The notes: a model not told the origin generated them from the sequence alone. A stretch of 64,000 nt of DNA from Pseudorhodobacter antarcticus (GCF_900110135.1 NZ_FOCO01000012.1:29005-93004); one strand, 5' to 3'. Positions 49,468-57,835 are shown, numbered from the stretch's first letter. Translations and numbers: made by a program.

Positions 49468-50214
49468 ATGAACACATATGATCTGACAGGGCAGGTGGCC
49501 GTGGTCACAGGGGGCGCGCAAGGCATCGGGTTTGCGGTGGCCAAACTGTTGCACGCATCGGGCGCGCATGTCTGCCTGTGGGACCGCGACGGCGATCTTG
49601 CCGCCACCGCTGCGGCGCATCTGGGTGGGCGGGCCGAAGGGCATGGGCTGGATGTGACAGACGCGCAGGCCACACAGACGCTGGCCGACGCCACAATGGC
49701 GGCACAAGGGCGGATTGATGTTTTGGTAAACTCTGCCGGGATTGCCGGATCAAACGGTCCCTTGCAGGACTATCCGGTGGCGGAATTTCACTCGATTGTT
49801 GCCGTGAACTTGCATGGCACCTTTCACACTTGCCGCGCGGTGTTGCCGCATATGCAAACGCGCGCATATGGCCGCATCGTCAACATCGCCTCCGTTGCGG
49901 GCAAAGAAGGCAATCCCAATGCCGGGGCCTATTCCGCATCCAAGGCCGCAGTTATTGCGCTGACCAAAAGCATGGGCAAGGAAAACGCAGGCGTTGATAT
50001 CGCCGTCAATTGCGTAACGCCCGCCGCCGCGCGCACCCGCATTTTTGACCAAATGGCGCAAACGCATATCGACTTCATGCTGTCCAAAATCCCGCGCGGC
50101 AGGTTCCTAGAGGTGGACGAGGCCGCACATATGATCGCTTGGCTTTGCACCAAGGAAAACTCCTTTACCACGGCAGGCGTGTTCGATTTGTCGGGTGGGC
50201 GCGCAACCTATTAA
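49468..50214 (+). CDS. SDR family oxidoreductase (FabG-like)
   Basis: 248-aa short-chain dehydrogenase with VVTGGAQGIGFAVAKLLHAS (NAD(P) loop), VNSAGIAGSNGPL (NNAG-like motif altered to NSAG), the catalytic Ser in NIASVAGKEG and YSASK. The C-terminus DLSGGRATY is typical. The ribosome-binding site is AAGGAG. It is the last chromosomal gene before the integrated element. Substrate not predictable; 3-oxoacyl reductase or sugar/polyol dehydrogenase are possible. Confidence 0.9.
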   Translation: MNTYDLTGQVAVVTGGAQGIGFAVAKLLHASGAHVCLWDRDGDLAATAAAHLGGRAEGHGLDVTDAQATQTLADATMAAQGRIDVLVNSAGIAGSNGPLQDYPVAEFHSIVAVNLHGTFHTCRAVLPHMQTRAYGRIVNIASVAGKEGNPNAGAYSASKAAVIALTKSMGKENAGVDIAVNCVTPAAARTRIFDQMAQTHIDFMLSKIPRGRFLEVDEAAHMIAWLCTKENSFTTAGVFDLSGGRATY

Positions 50215-50248
50215 GGGGCGGTTCAAACGCCAAATCCCTTTGCCCAAC

Positions 50249-50280
50249 AGGGTCTGCGGTGCTGTAACCCTGCAGACCCT
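50249..50280 (+). terminator. hairpin downstream of the SDR gene
   Basis: Perfect nine-base stem AGGGTCTGC / GCAGACCCT with an inner GGT/ACC pair in the loop, 35 bp after the stop codon, followed by TTTGTGG. The T run is short. The rest of 50215-50419 shows no gene. Confidence 0.55.
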
Positions 50281-50419
50281 TTGTGGCCAATAAGGCTTGA
50301 TGCTCGGAAACCGACCCTGACCAGCGGCATCTCCGTCCGCATGCAGCACAGCCATAACCATAAACACCACACCGTCTAATACGGCCGCAATGCTTTATCA
50401 ATAAGTGAAGGGAATCAAA

Positions 50420-50437
50420 AAAGTGGCAGTCCGTAGG
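50420..50437 (+). repeat. att site, distal copy (tRNA-Glu 3' end fragment)
   Basis: AAAGTGGCAGTCCGTAGG, identical over 18 bp to 57681-57698, where the last 14 bases are the 3' end of tRNA-Glu. Identity stops abruptly at both ends. It marks the left junction of the integrated element. Confidence 0.88.
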
Positions 50438-50571
50438 TCTCTGCAATCCTAGTCTACCATGTTCTCCACTGGTCCGGTTATCCGTTGTAAAACAAACATA
50501 ATATTAAATTCTTTATCTCATTCGGTTGCTTGAAGTCTACACTAATCCTATGCTTAGTGGTGGGAAAAAAG

Positions 50572-51879
50572 GTGGGAAAGCTTTTGCCAAAACTTACGGC
50601 GCGGAAAGTTGAAGGTCTGAAAGAACCCGGCATGCATGGTGATGGAGAGGGTCTCTATCTGTGCGTAAGTGTTGGGGGAACTAAATCTTGGATATTGCGA
50701 ACCACTGTTTATGGGCGTCGACGTGAGCTTGGTCTGGGTTCGGCCACTCTTGTTTCTCTGGCAGAAGCACGAGAGGAAGCGCGCCGGTTACGCAAAGTAG
50801 CTCGTGCAGGGGGCGATCCAGAAACCATTCGCAACCGTGAGACCCTAACCTTTGCCGAGGCGGCCAAACGTGTTCACAAAAATTTGGAACCAACATGGAG
50901 CAATCCGAAACATGCGGCAGGCTGGTTAAGTGCCGTAGAAGCGTATGCATTCCCTTGTTTTGGCAAGCGTCCGATTAACAAGGTGGGAACACCCGACATT
51001 CTTCTTGTACTTGAACCCATCTGGACCACAAAACACGAAACGGCTCGCCGCGTCATGCAGCGCTTGAGTACTATATTCGACTGGGCAAAGGTTGCGGGCC
51101 ACTACCCTGCAGAAAACCCAGTTACGGGGGTAAAAAAAGCACTGGGGACAGTAAATACCGCGACAAAGCATATGGCGTCTATGCCGTGGCAGGACCTGCC
51201 CGATTTCATGATGGAGCTTTATTCGCGTGAAGGCGTTTCTGCGCGCACGCTCGAATTTATCATCCTGACTGCCACTAGATCGGGGGAAGCAAGAGGAGCG
51301 CGCTGGGAAGAAATTGATCTTGAAGAACGAGCTTGGCACATACCGGGCGAACGCATGAAACGGCGCATTCCCCACCGCATACCTCTGTCTAGTGCTGCTT
51401 GTGCCGTATTAGAGCGTATGAAAGGCATGGATGCTGAAATCGTCTTTCCCAGTGTCCAGACAGCCAAAACTGCAAAGCCTCGTGTTCAGTCGGTAAACGT
51501 GTTTCAGGCTTTGTTGCAGCGAATGGAGAGAGAGGGTTTTACCATCCATGGATTTCGCAGCACTTTTAGGGATTGGTGTAGTGAGGATGCCCATGCAGAG
51601 CGCGAAGTAGCTGAAGCAGCACTTTCTCATGCGACTGGGAACGAAGTTGAAAGAGCCTATGCTCGATCTGACTTGTATGACCGCCGCCGGACACTGATGG
51701 AGCAGTGGGGAAACTTTACGACAACGGTGGTAAACGGCAACTCGGCTGAATTGTCAGTGGGTTTCCAAAATCACAACAAGAGCGAATCAACATCATTGTC
51801 GGCAGGGGTTAAGCCACCAGCAGTTGCTCGTAAGAAGCTGGAAAAGCATCGCAGTAAGGCGGCTGTCCCGAAAAGATGA
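50572..51879 (+). CDS. tyrosine-type integrase, P4/DUF4102 family
   Basis: About 435 aa. The N-terminal DUF4102 arm-binding domain reads LPKLTARKVEGLKEPGMHGD, then GEGLYLCVSVGGTKSWILR. The catalytic domain has Arg near 236 (TATRSGEARGARWEEID), HGFRSTFRDW (His326, Arg329) and Tyr363 in ERAYARSDLYDRRR. All are intact, so the enzyme looks active. It has an extra 60-residue basic tail. No ATG start fits; GTG 50572 is chosen, but GTG 50557/50560 or TTG 50584 are possible. It lies 135 bp from the left att copy and would integrate the element into tRNA-Glu. Confidence 0.93.
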   Translation: MGKLLPKLTARKVEGLKEPGMHGDGEGLYLCVSVGGTKSWILRTTVYGRRRELGLGSATLVSLAEAREEARRLRKVARAGGDPETIRNRETLTFAEAAKRVHKNLEPTWSNPKHAAGWLSAVEAYAFPCFGKRPINKVGTPDILLVLEPIWTTKHETARRVMQRLSTIFDWAKVAGHYPAENPVTGVKKALGTVNTATKHMASMPWQDLPDFMMELYSREGVSARTLEFIILTATRSGEARGARWEEIDLEERAWHIPGERMKRRIPHRIPLSSAACAVLERMKGMDAEIVFPSVQTAKTAKPRVQSVNVFQALLQRMEREGFTIHGFRSTFRDWCSEDAHAEREVAEAALSHATGNEVERAYARSDLYDRRRTLMEQWGNFTTTVVNGNSAELSVGFQNHNKSESTSLSAGVKPPAVARKKLEKHRSKAAVPKR

Positions 51880-52114
51880 CCTCCAAAGAATAAAATCTAT
51901 CGTGCGAGGATACTCTGACCTCTCAGATAGAGGATTGATACAAATCAAGATGTTGGGGACTGATTCGACACCTGTGTGTATCCAGTCAAGCATTTTCTCC
52001 AAAAATTTCAAACGCTCAAATATTTTTCTGAAATCATCTGAAAATTCAGGATTCGCCAAGTCTCAAATCTACTTGATATAAAGTGGCAACACTAATTGAT
52101 TAGGATGAGATGAC

Positions 52115-52378
52115 ATGAATGATCGCCTTTTGAGCGCCGGTGAAGTGATTGAGATTATTGGATGTGGTCGCTCCACTTTTTATAAGTGGATAAAACATGA
52201 AAAATTTCCTCAGGGTATAAAAATTAATGGGATGAGGAAGTGGTGGCTCAGCATAATAATGTCTTTTATAAATGGAAGCAGTTTGACAGATCGTAGCTCT
52301 AAGCCAAACCTTCTCACAGAATCGACACCCAAGAAAAGACGAAAGCTGCGATCTAAAATCGTGAAGAATAGAGATTGA
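52115..52378 (+). CDS. AlpA-like helix-turn-helix regulator
   Basis: 87-aa MerR-like wHTH protein: LLSAGEVIEIIGCGRSTFYK then WIKHEKFPQGIKINGMRKWW. This matches the AlpA pattern of prophage regulators and excisionases, which recognise a promoter or act as recombination directionality factors beside P4-type integrases. The start has AGGATGAG upstream. The basic C-terminus (KKRRKLRSKIVKNRD) is unusual. It probably controls integrase or excision. Confidence 0.8.
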   Translation: MNDRLLSAGEVIEIIGCGRSTFYKWIKHEKFPQGIKINGMRKWWLSIIMSFINGSSLTDRSSKPNLLTESTPKKRRKLRSKIVKNRD

Positions 52379-52817
52379 GATGTTACAAAATTTTCACAAA
52401 TGAACTAATGGAGACCCCCTCTACTCTTAAAAGTCGGAAAATATTTTCGACGAATTTGCCGAGGGCATAACATATTGATAGACATCAAAACGTCTAAATT
52501 GTGTGCAAGTCTCTTATCCCGAAAAAATGCGGTATTTTGATGCGCGGGTTTTCGTGTAAGTTATTAATAAATAACATCAAATAGAAAATATAGCCACAAG
52601 ATGGCTGGGCGGTTTGTATTTCATGCGAAGCACTGCAATCGATTGCTAAACCAGCCTATATTTAGTGAGTTATATTGTCGCGGGGAGACTAATTGAAACA
52701 TATAAAAATTGATCTGTCGCACGTGAAACAAATGAGTGAAAACCTATCAATCTGCCGGATGGTGATTAGGTCTGTTAACAACCGAAACCAACGTTCACTT
52801 GTTACGGAGTTAAAAAG
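52379..52817. other. AT-rich non-coding region within the element
   Basis: About 440 bp with no convincing gene, the most AT-rich stretch of the element. It holds a dyad GTTATT-AATA-AATAAC at 52560-52575, a short stem AGCCA/TGGCT just after, and an AGAC/GTCT inverted pair near 52480. This could be an operator, a resolution site for the adjacent serine recombinase or an origin, but none can be named. Confidence 0.35.
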
Positions 52818-53474
52818 ATGGAAGTCACCTATATAACATATTATCGAGTTTCCACTGTTCGCCAAGGCGCAAGTGGTCTCGGCCTTGATGCGCAGCGCTC
52901 AGCTTCTGAAAATTACTGCCGTTCGACTAGCGGCAAAATCCTATTTGAGTTTACCGAAGTTGAAAGCGGCAAGCGCTCGAACCGTCCTGAGTTGAAGGCC
53001 GCACTTGAAGCATGCCGGAAAACTGGGGCTACGTTGCTTATAGCCAAGCTGGATCGTCTGGCGCGCAATGTGCATTTTCTGTCCGGTCTTTTAGAGAGCG
53101 GAGTCCGTTGTGTTGCAGCGGATATGCCAAACGCAGACAGATTCATGCTGCATGTCTACGCGGCCATGGCTGAGGAGGAAGGGCGGCGGATCAGCGAACG
53201 GACACGTTCCGCTTTAGCCGCTGCCAAGGCCAGAGGCGTTCGACTTGGTCAAAGTGCTGAGAGACTTGCCGAAATCAATCGAGACAGTGCTGACCGCTTT
53301 GCGTCTAAGGTAGGCCCATTGATCTGGGGTTGGATCGCAAATGAACATCTGACGTTTCGGACGGTGGCTGAAAGACTGAACGCAATGAATGTAGCTCCTG
53401 CACGCGGTGCTCATTGGTACGCCGCCACTGTCCATCGTGTCCATCATCGGTACGTCGGGATGAATACAAAGTGA
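52818..53474 (+). CDS. small serine recombinase (resolvase/invertase family)
   Basis: 218 aa. The resolvase N-terminal domain reads ITYYRVSTVRQGASGLGLDA (catalytic Ser in YRVST), ESGKRSNRPELKAALEACRK, LLIAKLDRLARNVHFLSGLL and AAMAEEEGRRISERTRSALA. The C-terminal helix-turn-helix part is short (TFRTVAERLNAMNVAPARGA then HWYAATVHRVHHRY). Recombinases of this kind are common cargo of alphaproteobacterial islands. The ribosome-binding site is CGGAG. Confidence 0.92.
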   Translation: MEVTYITYYRVSTVRQGASGLGLDAQRSASENYCRSTSGKILFEFTEVESGKRSNRPELKAALEACRKTGATLLIAKLDRLARNVHFLSGLLESGVRCVAADMPNADRFMLHVYAAMAEEEGRRISERTRSALAAAKARGVRLGQSAERLAEINRDSADRFASKVGPLIWGWIANEHLTFRTVAERLNAMNVAPARGAHWYAATVHRVHHRYVGMNTK

Positions 53475-53504
53475 CACCCTTTATTATAAACAGGCTACCG
53501 AATA

Positions 53505-54884
53505 ATGAAAACTGAAAAGCGAGTTTTTTCATCACCACTTTATTGTGTATTGGATGATACTCTTGAGGTCTCTTCGGATCATGCGCTATTTGATTTGTGC
53601 ATCCTGAATATTGGATTTCCACTTTTCAAAGATACGGAGAGTAGGGCTCATGCTGCATTCACTGAATTGTCAAATATTCGTCTTTATACCCCATTTTCGG
53701 AAATGAAAGCCCTCTTTACAAGGCGAAAGTTGGAAAAAAACAGAAAGTGGCATTCGCTGTTAGTAACTGGTAATCATAAGGGTGAAAAAGCTACTTTTCC
53801 CCACCCAACGTTTTCAGGAAAATTAACAATTAGTAGGGTGGAAAGTCCAGAGGACCGCAGAACGCAGCAGGAGGCGTGGAACATCGTATTTAATGTAGCG
53901 GCCAACATAAACCGTGCCGTGCAAGCTCAATCTGTTAAAATAAATCAACGAAATTCAGATTTAAACCTATTGGCGAATTATACGCTTTTGCTGTCGGAAA
54001 AGTTTGCTCGCCAAGTGGAGGAGGTACTCCTCGTTCCCGCGAGCAATATTATTGATCGATCTGAAGCACGTTTACGATATGCGGCTAGCCAGCCTGCCGA
54101 GGAACATCTGCGTAGTTTTATTAATGAGATTAACATGGTTTGTTGTAGGGCTCTCGGTCGGGCTACTACTGTTTCCCCTACTGTCACTTTCGGTACGGTT
54201 GAAGTTTGTTGGGATTTTTACGATGAAGATCCTATTATAAAAGTTGAACTACTCCGAGAAAGATTGGGTCGCATTGCGAAGGATGTAAGAGCCAAGTATT
54301 CGCCACTGGCTGCCATTACCGAAGGCCTTAAGGTTGATAGTCCTTCTGTAATGATCGATTTAGTTGAAGGATTGTCTGTTCGATTTTATGCAAAAAGCGT
54401 TCAAACTATTCGTTTCGAAGTGGTTTATGGGGCCGAACGGATTAAGAAGCTGCAAATACAAAAGGGTTTTCTTTCGCTTGACCAAGCGGTGCAAACCGCA
54501 GGGATGTTGAGGATTGATGCTGCTAAACATCTAAACACAGTGCTAGGGTTTATTCGGCGGACTAATAGTAGACAGCATGATGATGCTACGACTGTTGAGC
54601 TTTACCGCGCAGTGTTGGCTGCTTTTCCAGAGTTGTCGGTAGCTAGCGGCATCTTAGCTGGCCTTGCGTATCATCAGCGTATTCGTACGTTTCCCAATGA
54701 TGCACGCTTACCCGGCCTTAGAATGCTTAAGGTTCTAAATGTTTTGGAGAATGAGCCTGAATCGCCGGGAAAGCGTAACTATGTGGTTACGCCACGATTT
54801 GAAAACGCCCGAAGAATGTTAGGGCTTTCAATGGTCATGCCGCGACGACTTTGGATTAAACCGCGACCTCGCCACCTTCGATGA
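53505..54884 (+). CDS. unknown protein, 459 aa, element cargo
   Basis: I do not recognise this protein. It is soluble, has no signal peptide and ends in a basic stretch (RRLWIKPRPRHLR). The middle has a beta-rich part ending VRFYAKSVQTIRFEVVYGAE that faintly resembles the strand pattern of phage/plasmid replication proteins of the II/X type. The last third (LDQAVQTAGMLRIDAAKHLN, then AYHQRIRTFPNDARLPGLRM and VVTPRFENARRMLGL) looks like a helical, winged-helix-like domain. It begins 30 bp after the recombinase, with a weak ribosome-binding site, and is clearly AT-rich. A DNA-binding or replication-initiator role is a guess. Confidence 0.75.
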   Translation: MKTEKRVFSSPLYCVLDDTLEVSSDHALFDLCILNIGFPLFKDTESRAHAAFTELSNIRLYTPFSEMKALFTRRKLEKNRKWHSLLVTGNHKGEKATFPHPTFSGKLTISRVESPEDRRTQQEAWNIVFNVAANINRAVQAQSVKINQRNSDLNLLANYTLLLSEKFARQVEEVLLVPASNIIDRSEARLRYAASQPAEEHLRSFINEINMVCCRALGRATTVSPTVTFGTVEVCWDFYDEDPIIKVELLRERLGRIAKDVRAKYSPLAAITEGLKVDSPSVMIDLVEGLSVRFYAKSVQTIRFEVVYGAERIKKLQIQKGFLSLDQAVQTAGMLRIDAAKHLNTVLGFIRRTNSRQHDDATTVELYRAVLAAFPELSVASGILAGLAYHQRIRTFPNDARLPGLRMLKVLNVLENEPESPGKRNYVVTPRFENARRMLGLSMVMPRRLWIKPRPRHLR

Positions 54885-55266
54885 AAGAGAAATGATCCGG
54901 CCATTGCGTGATGACGCCGCTGGATCAACTTTGCTTTTTCTGTTTCTGAAGCGCGGGATGATCTCAACTTGTTTACAACGCTATACGTATCCTTGCAACT
55001 CAATCGGCGAGTGGTTTTGTGCCAATTGACCGGACACCGTGTCGGTGGGCGGTGTGCCCCTGCATAGCACCCAATGCGGACTTCGCACATAGCGTGCACC
55101 ACCGTGATCGTACGGCGCACTAACCCTGTGGTCTTGCTAAGAAGTGCCGTGGGGGGCATGGGCCACAGAACGAGTTGAACCCGTTACGTATCCGTGAAAT
55201 GCTCGCGACAGAAACTTTGAAAAATCGCCCCTCATACGTCGCCACAGCTTCACAGGTACACAGCTT
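54885..55266. other. intergenic region between element genes
   Basis: About 380 bp without a supported gene. It is more GC-rich than the genes on either side, with a sharp change just after 54884. Open frames here are antisense or lack ribosome-binding sites and conserved motifs. It may be a remnant of an earlier insertion, and it should contain the promoter of the three-gene operon that starts at 55267. Confidence 0.35.
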
Positions 55267-56313
55267 ATGGATTATCCAGTTCGCTTCGCAGACGTCGACG
55301 AAGTGCTCTTACTTCAAATCCTCGAAACACAAGTGACACTGGACATAGTTCGGGCATTGCTGCGTGATAAAGGCTTATCGTTCTCTGCATCTAGTTGGGC
55401 AGAAATGAAAGAAACCCGTCTCATGCCTGCGCTGGTAAATGGTCAGCTTTTGAAGGCAGATTTGGTGGAGCTGATCAGGCAAGCGGAAGAACACGGCAGA
55501 AAGCATGTCCGTTTGTTCCAATATGATCCTGACAAACTTGCAGAGCTTACAAGTGCATTTGATATGACAAATGTTGAAAGCTGGGCGTCAGCAAAAAGTT
55601 TTCCATTATCAGGGGAATATGTATTTGCGGCATTTCCCGACAGGCCGACTGTGACGGAAGTGAGAGTTGGTGATGGATCCGATAAAAACTGCTTTGTTTT
55701 GAAAGTTGCGAAAACAGACCAGCGCCGCAAAGCTGCTGTGCTTCAAGATTGGAACGGTGGGCAAGCTTACATTGCTGAGGTGGTCCTATATCGGGCAGTG
55801 GACGTCGTGAAAGTACACGCAAACGGAATGGTTGAAGTGCGACTTGACCCGCGATCAGAACGTCCAATTTCGTACTCTGGTTCTGCGCGTGCTGCGTTGG
55901 GGTATCTCAATGGACTCGTCGCTACTGATCCGATGGTTGAGATGAGCCTCGCAAACGCCAAAGCCGCACTATCTGCGTTACAAACCGGGGATGAAGCAAC
56001 CAAACATTTTCAGCTCAATCAAGCAAGTCTTCGGAACACATTCGGAGACAAGATTTTGTCATCTTCGCAGATCGAAAACGGAGGTATGGTTGCATCAAGT
56101 GTAATGACTGGTGTGTTAGGACTTTTCAACGGGGGGGCTTATGATCCTTACTGTGAGCACGTTCGCGTCTCTTACAATTACTCGGGGGGGAAGCAGATTA
56201 ACGCGATTTTGTCGGATGACATAAACGAGATAATTTTCACCGCAAGCCTATCACGACATGAGTATGACGATGCTATGGGCTCAATTCTTAAGCTCAACGT
56301 AGAAAACTCATGA
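55267..56313 (+). CDS. unknown 348-aa protein, first gene of a coupled three-gene operon
   Basis: Not recognised. Predicted soluble. The N-terminal 100 residues are helical and charged (LLQILETQVTLDIVRALLRD). A central beta-rich part follows (FVLKVAKTDQRRKAAVLQDW ... VEVRLDPRSERPISYSG), and the C-terminus is beta-rich too (HVRVSYNYSGGKQINAILSD). It starts 46 codons after nothing recognisable, with only a weak AGG-type site. Its stop overlaps the next ATG by four bases (ATGA), so it is translated together with the 117-aa gene. Overall organisation resembles a sensor or adaptor component of a multi-gene phage-defence locus, but no catalytic motif is visible. Confidence 0.8.
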   Translation: MDYPVRFADVDEVLLLQILETQVTLDIVRALLRDKGLSFSASSWAEMKETRLMPALVNGQLLKADLVELIRQAEEHGRKHVRLFQYDPDKLAELTSAFDMTNVESWASAKSFPLSGEYVFAAFPDRPTVTEVRVGDGSDKNCFVLKVAKTDQRRKAAVLQDWNGGQAYIAEVVLYRAVDVVKVHANGMVEVRLDPRSERPISYSGSARAALGYLNGLVATDPMVEMSLANAKAALSALQTGDEATKHFQLNQASLRNTFGDKILSSSQIENGGMVASSVMTGVLGLFNGGAYDPYCEHVRVSYNYSGGKQINAILSDDINEIIFTASLSRHEYDDAMGSILKLNVENS

Positions 56314-56663
56314 TTGCACAAACCATTTCACCTGATTGGAAGGAGCGTTTGTCTGCTGAGGTTGGCAAACTTCGAGGATCTCCATCTTATTGCGAATTAA
56401 CGCTGAATCGGTTGAAGGAGCTGGTTAAGCCTCCTAGCGAACAGGCTCTTACGCTTGCACTGCTCGATTTTGTTTCTGTTGGCGGAATATCGGTTGGGTA
56501 TCGAGTGGTTTCGCCCACGACTCATGCGTCGCTCGGTGTGTACCGAAGTCCATTTGAGATACCCGAGCAGTTGTTGGACGACTCGACTGGGGAATATATA
56601 GAAGTCGACAGGTTCCAAGACGTCGAAGCTGTATACACAAATGAGGCTCGTTTTGGCCACTGA
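56310..56663 (+). CDS. unknown 117-aa protein, second gene of the operon
   Basis: Not recognised. A small soluble protein: a helical N-terminal half (DWKERLSAEVGKLRGSPSYC, then LNRLKELVKPPSEQALTLAL) followed by a beta-strand part (VGGISVGYRVVSPTTHASLG). Its start overlaps the 348-aa gene by ATGA and its 3' end overlaps the membrane-protein gene by 23 bp in another frame. Such overlaps point to stoichiometric co-translation of a complex. Confidence 0.75.
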   Translation: MIAQTISPDWKERLSAEVGKLRGSPSYCELTLNRLKELVKPPSEQALTLALLDFVSVGGISVGYRVVSPTTHASLGVYRSPFEIPEQLLDDSTGEYIEVDRFQDVEAVYTNEARFGH

Positions 56664-57213
56664 AGCGCTTAAGCAGGCATACGCCAAAAGAGCTGAAAAA
56701 ATCTACAGAAAAGCAGCGAAACTAACTGGATTGGAGCAGGCTGAGTATGTGACAGCCCAACTGGCCAAGATCACTGATATTAACATGCGTACCGGTGTCG
56801 ACATGCTGGTTTGGGTTGAATTCCGGGAAGGCAGGCCCAAAGTCAGCTTGCTAGCATCCGTATTGTCTGCTGAAGGCATCCTAGCGGGCACGTTCGTCGT
56901 ATCGTTTCTGCTTTGCCGATTCACTCTTCATTTTCAATGGGTTTTGTCTATTGCAGTGGCCTTTGTTTTAATGATTTTGCTTCGGTGGGTTTTTCGAATG
57001 TTCGATAGGGCCTTCATGTTTAGGAGGTTGTTCATCACCACTATAACTGTGGGTCTGCTTTTGGTTGGGCCAGCTCAATTTGCATTTCATTTTGAGACTG
57101 AGATGGGTACTCTTTCTTGGGGCGGTTCTCCCTCCCTAAGTTTGACCTTAATGTGGGTGATAGCAGCTTGCATAACAGCATATTTTGCTCACCATGAAAG
57201 CAAAAGTACATGA
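56641..57213 (+). CDS. unknown 190-aa membrane protein, third gene of the operon
   Basis: Not recognised. The first 75 residues are a charged helical cytoplasmic region (EALKQAYAKRAEKIYRKAAK). They are followed by four predicted membrane helices at about 77-93, 98-116, 130-148 and 164-182. The start ATG lies inside the preceding gene, 23 bp before its stop. A small multi-helix membrane protein at the end of an operon in a mobile element is the arrangement of membrane-damaging effectors in abortive-infection systems, but this is inference only. Confidence 0.75.
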   Translation: MRLVLATEALKQAYAKRAEKIYRKAAKLTGLEQAEYVTAQLAKITDINMRTGVDMLVWVEFREGRPKVSLLASVLSAEGILAGTFVVSFLLCRFTLHFQWVLSIAVAFVLMILLRWVFRMFDRAFMFRRLFITTITVGLLLVGPAQFAFHFETEMGTLSWGGSPSLSLTLMWVIAACITAYFAHHESKST

Positions 57214-57684
57214 AGCCATTTAGGGAGCCGAAGCAATTATGTTGGCTTGCTTGCTAGGTTTGCAACGTTGTGTAGCGTACCCTTATAATCAGGCGCGAGT
57301 TCGCGTACCGAAGCGAGCCATCATTATGTCAAACCGATAAAATTCCACAAACATCTTCTGCAGTGCAAAATAGCGGGTTTGAGGTTCAACTAGACTGGAG
57401 CAAACTTTACGCGGTTACTCGGATCATTACGGTTCCTACAATCGATTGCAGCGCTCTGTGAAAGCTGTGAGGTGCATGACATAGCTGACTGGACTTATTG
57501 CCCTTCAACGAGCCGCGCTAAGAAGCCTACAACATACTTTGAAGCATGAGTTCCAATTGGCAAGACGCTCTGAGCATCGAAACAACTACTTAGGTTGCTT
57601 AACCTCATTGGAGGGAAAAACGGTGGGATCAAAATGGTTATATTCTGAATAAGCATTTGTTTTCAGACATATAAGCTTACAAAG
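57214..57684. other. non-coding right end of the element
   Basis: About 470 bp between the last cargo gene and the tRNA. No open frame here has a ribosome-binding site or recognisable product, and I see no strong hairpin. It probably holds integrase or excisionase binding sites next to the att core. Confidence 0.4.
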
Positions 57685-57698
57685 TGGCAGTCCGTAGG
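57681..57698 (+). repeat. att site, tRNA-proximal copy
   Basis: Same 18-bp sequence as 50420-50437. It overlaps the last 14 bases of tRNA-Glu, so integration regenerated a complete tRNA gene at this side. Confidence 0.88.
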
Positions 57699-57759
57699 GG
57701 AGTCGAACCCCTCTTCTCAGGTTGAAAACCTGATGTCCTAACCGATAGACGAACGGACC
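57685..57759 (-). tRNA. tRNA-Glu(TTC)
   Basis: Cloverleaf visible on the minus strand: acceptor GGTCCGT paired with ACGGACT (one G-T closing pair), D arm with TCTATCGGTTAGGA, anticodon stem TCAGG/CCTGA around loop TTTTCAA (anticodon TTC), and T arm AGGGGTTCGACTCCCCT. The discriminator G and an encoded CCA follow. 75 nt in all. It is the insertion target of the adjacent element. Confidence 0.95.
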
Positions 57760-57777
57760 GCGCTTTCTGTAGGGCAG

Positions 57778-57806
57778 TATTTAGTCAGGCGCGCCGCGAC
57801 TCGCAA
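57778..57806 (-). promoter_or_regulatory. promoter of tRNA-Glu
   Basis: On the minus strand, TTGCGA (57806-57801), a 17-bp spacer and TAAATA (57783-57778), about 18 bp before the tRNA 5' end. Confidence 0.5.
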
Positions 57807-57835
57807 GACCTAAAATCCGCCTTTTTGCGAAAAAA

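Larger units (their letters stand above)
50438..57698. mobile_element. integrative genetic element inserted in tRNA-Glu(TTC)
   Basis: A 7.26-kb segment bounded by an 18-bp perfect direct repeat whose right copy is the 3' end of an intact tRNA-Glu gene. A tyrosine integrase of the P4 type lies just inside the left copy, and an AlpA-like regulator and a small serine recombinase follow. The segment is visibly AT-richer than the flanking chromosome, with many taa/att-rich stretches and unlike codon use. No phage structural, conjugation or replication genes are recognised, so it is best described as a small integrative island or satellite. The cargo is four proteins of unknown function. Confidence 0.88.

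Noticed and set aside
54779..55159. A minus-strand 126-codon frame at the end of the 459-aa gene.
   Set aside because: Arg/Ser-rich, no ribosome-binding site and no recognisable motif; probably chance.
55267..57213. Assignment of the three-gene operon to Kiwa (KwaA/KwaB).
   Set aside because: Kiwa has a membrane protein plus one DUF4868 protein in a two-gene order; the sizes, order and sequences here do not match.
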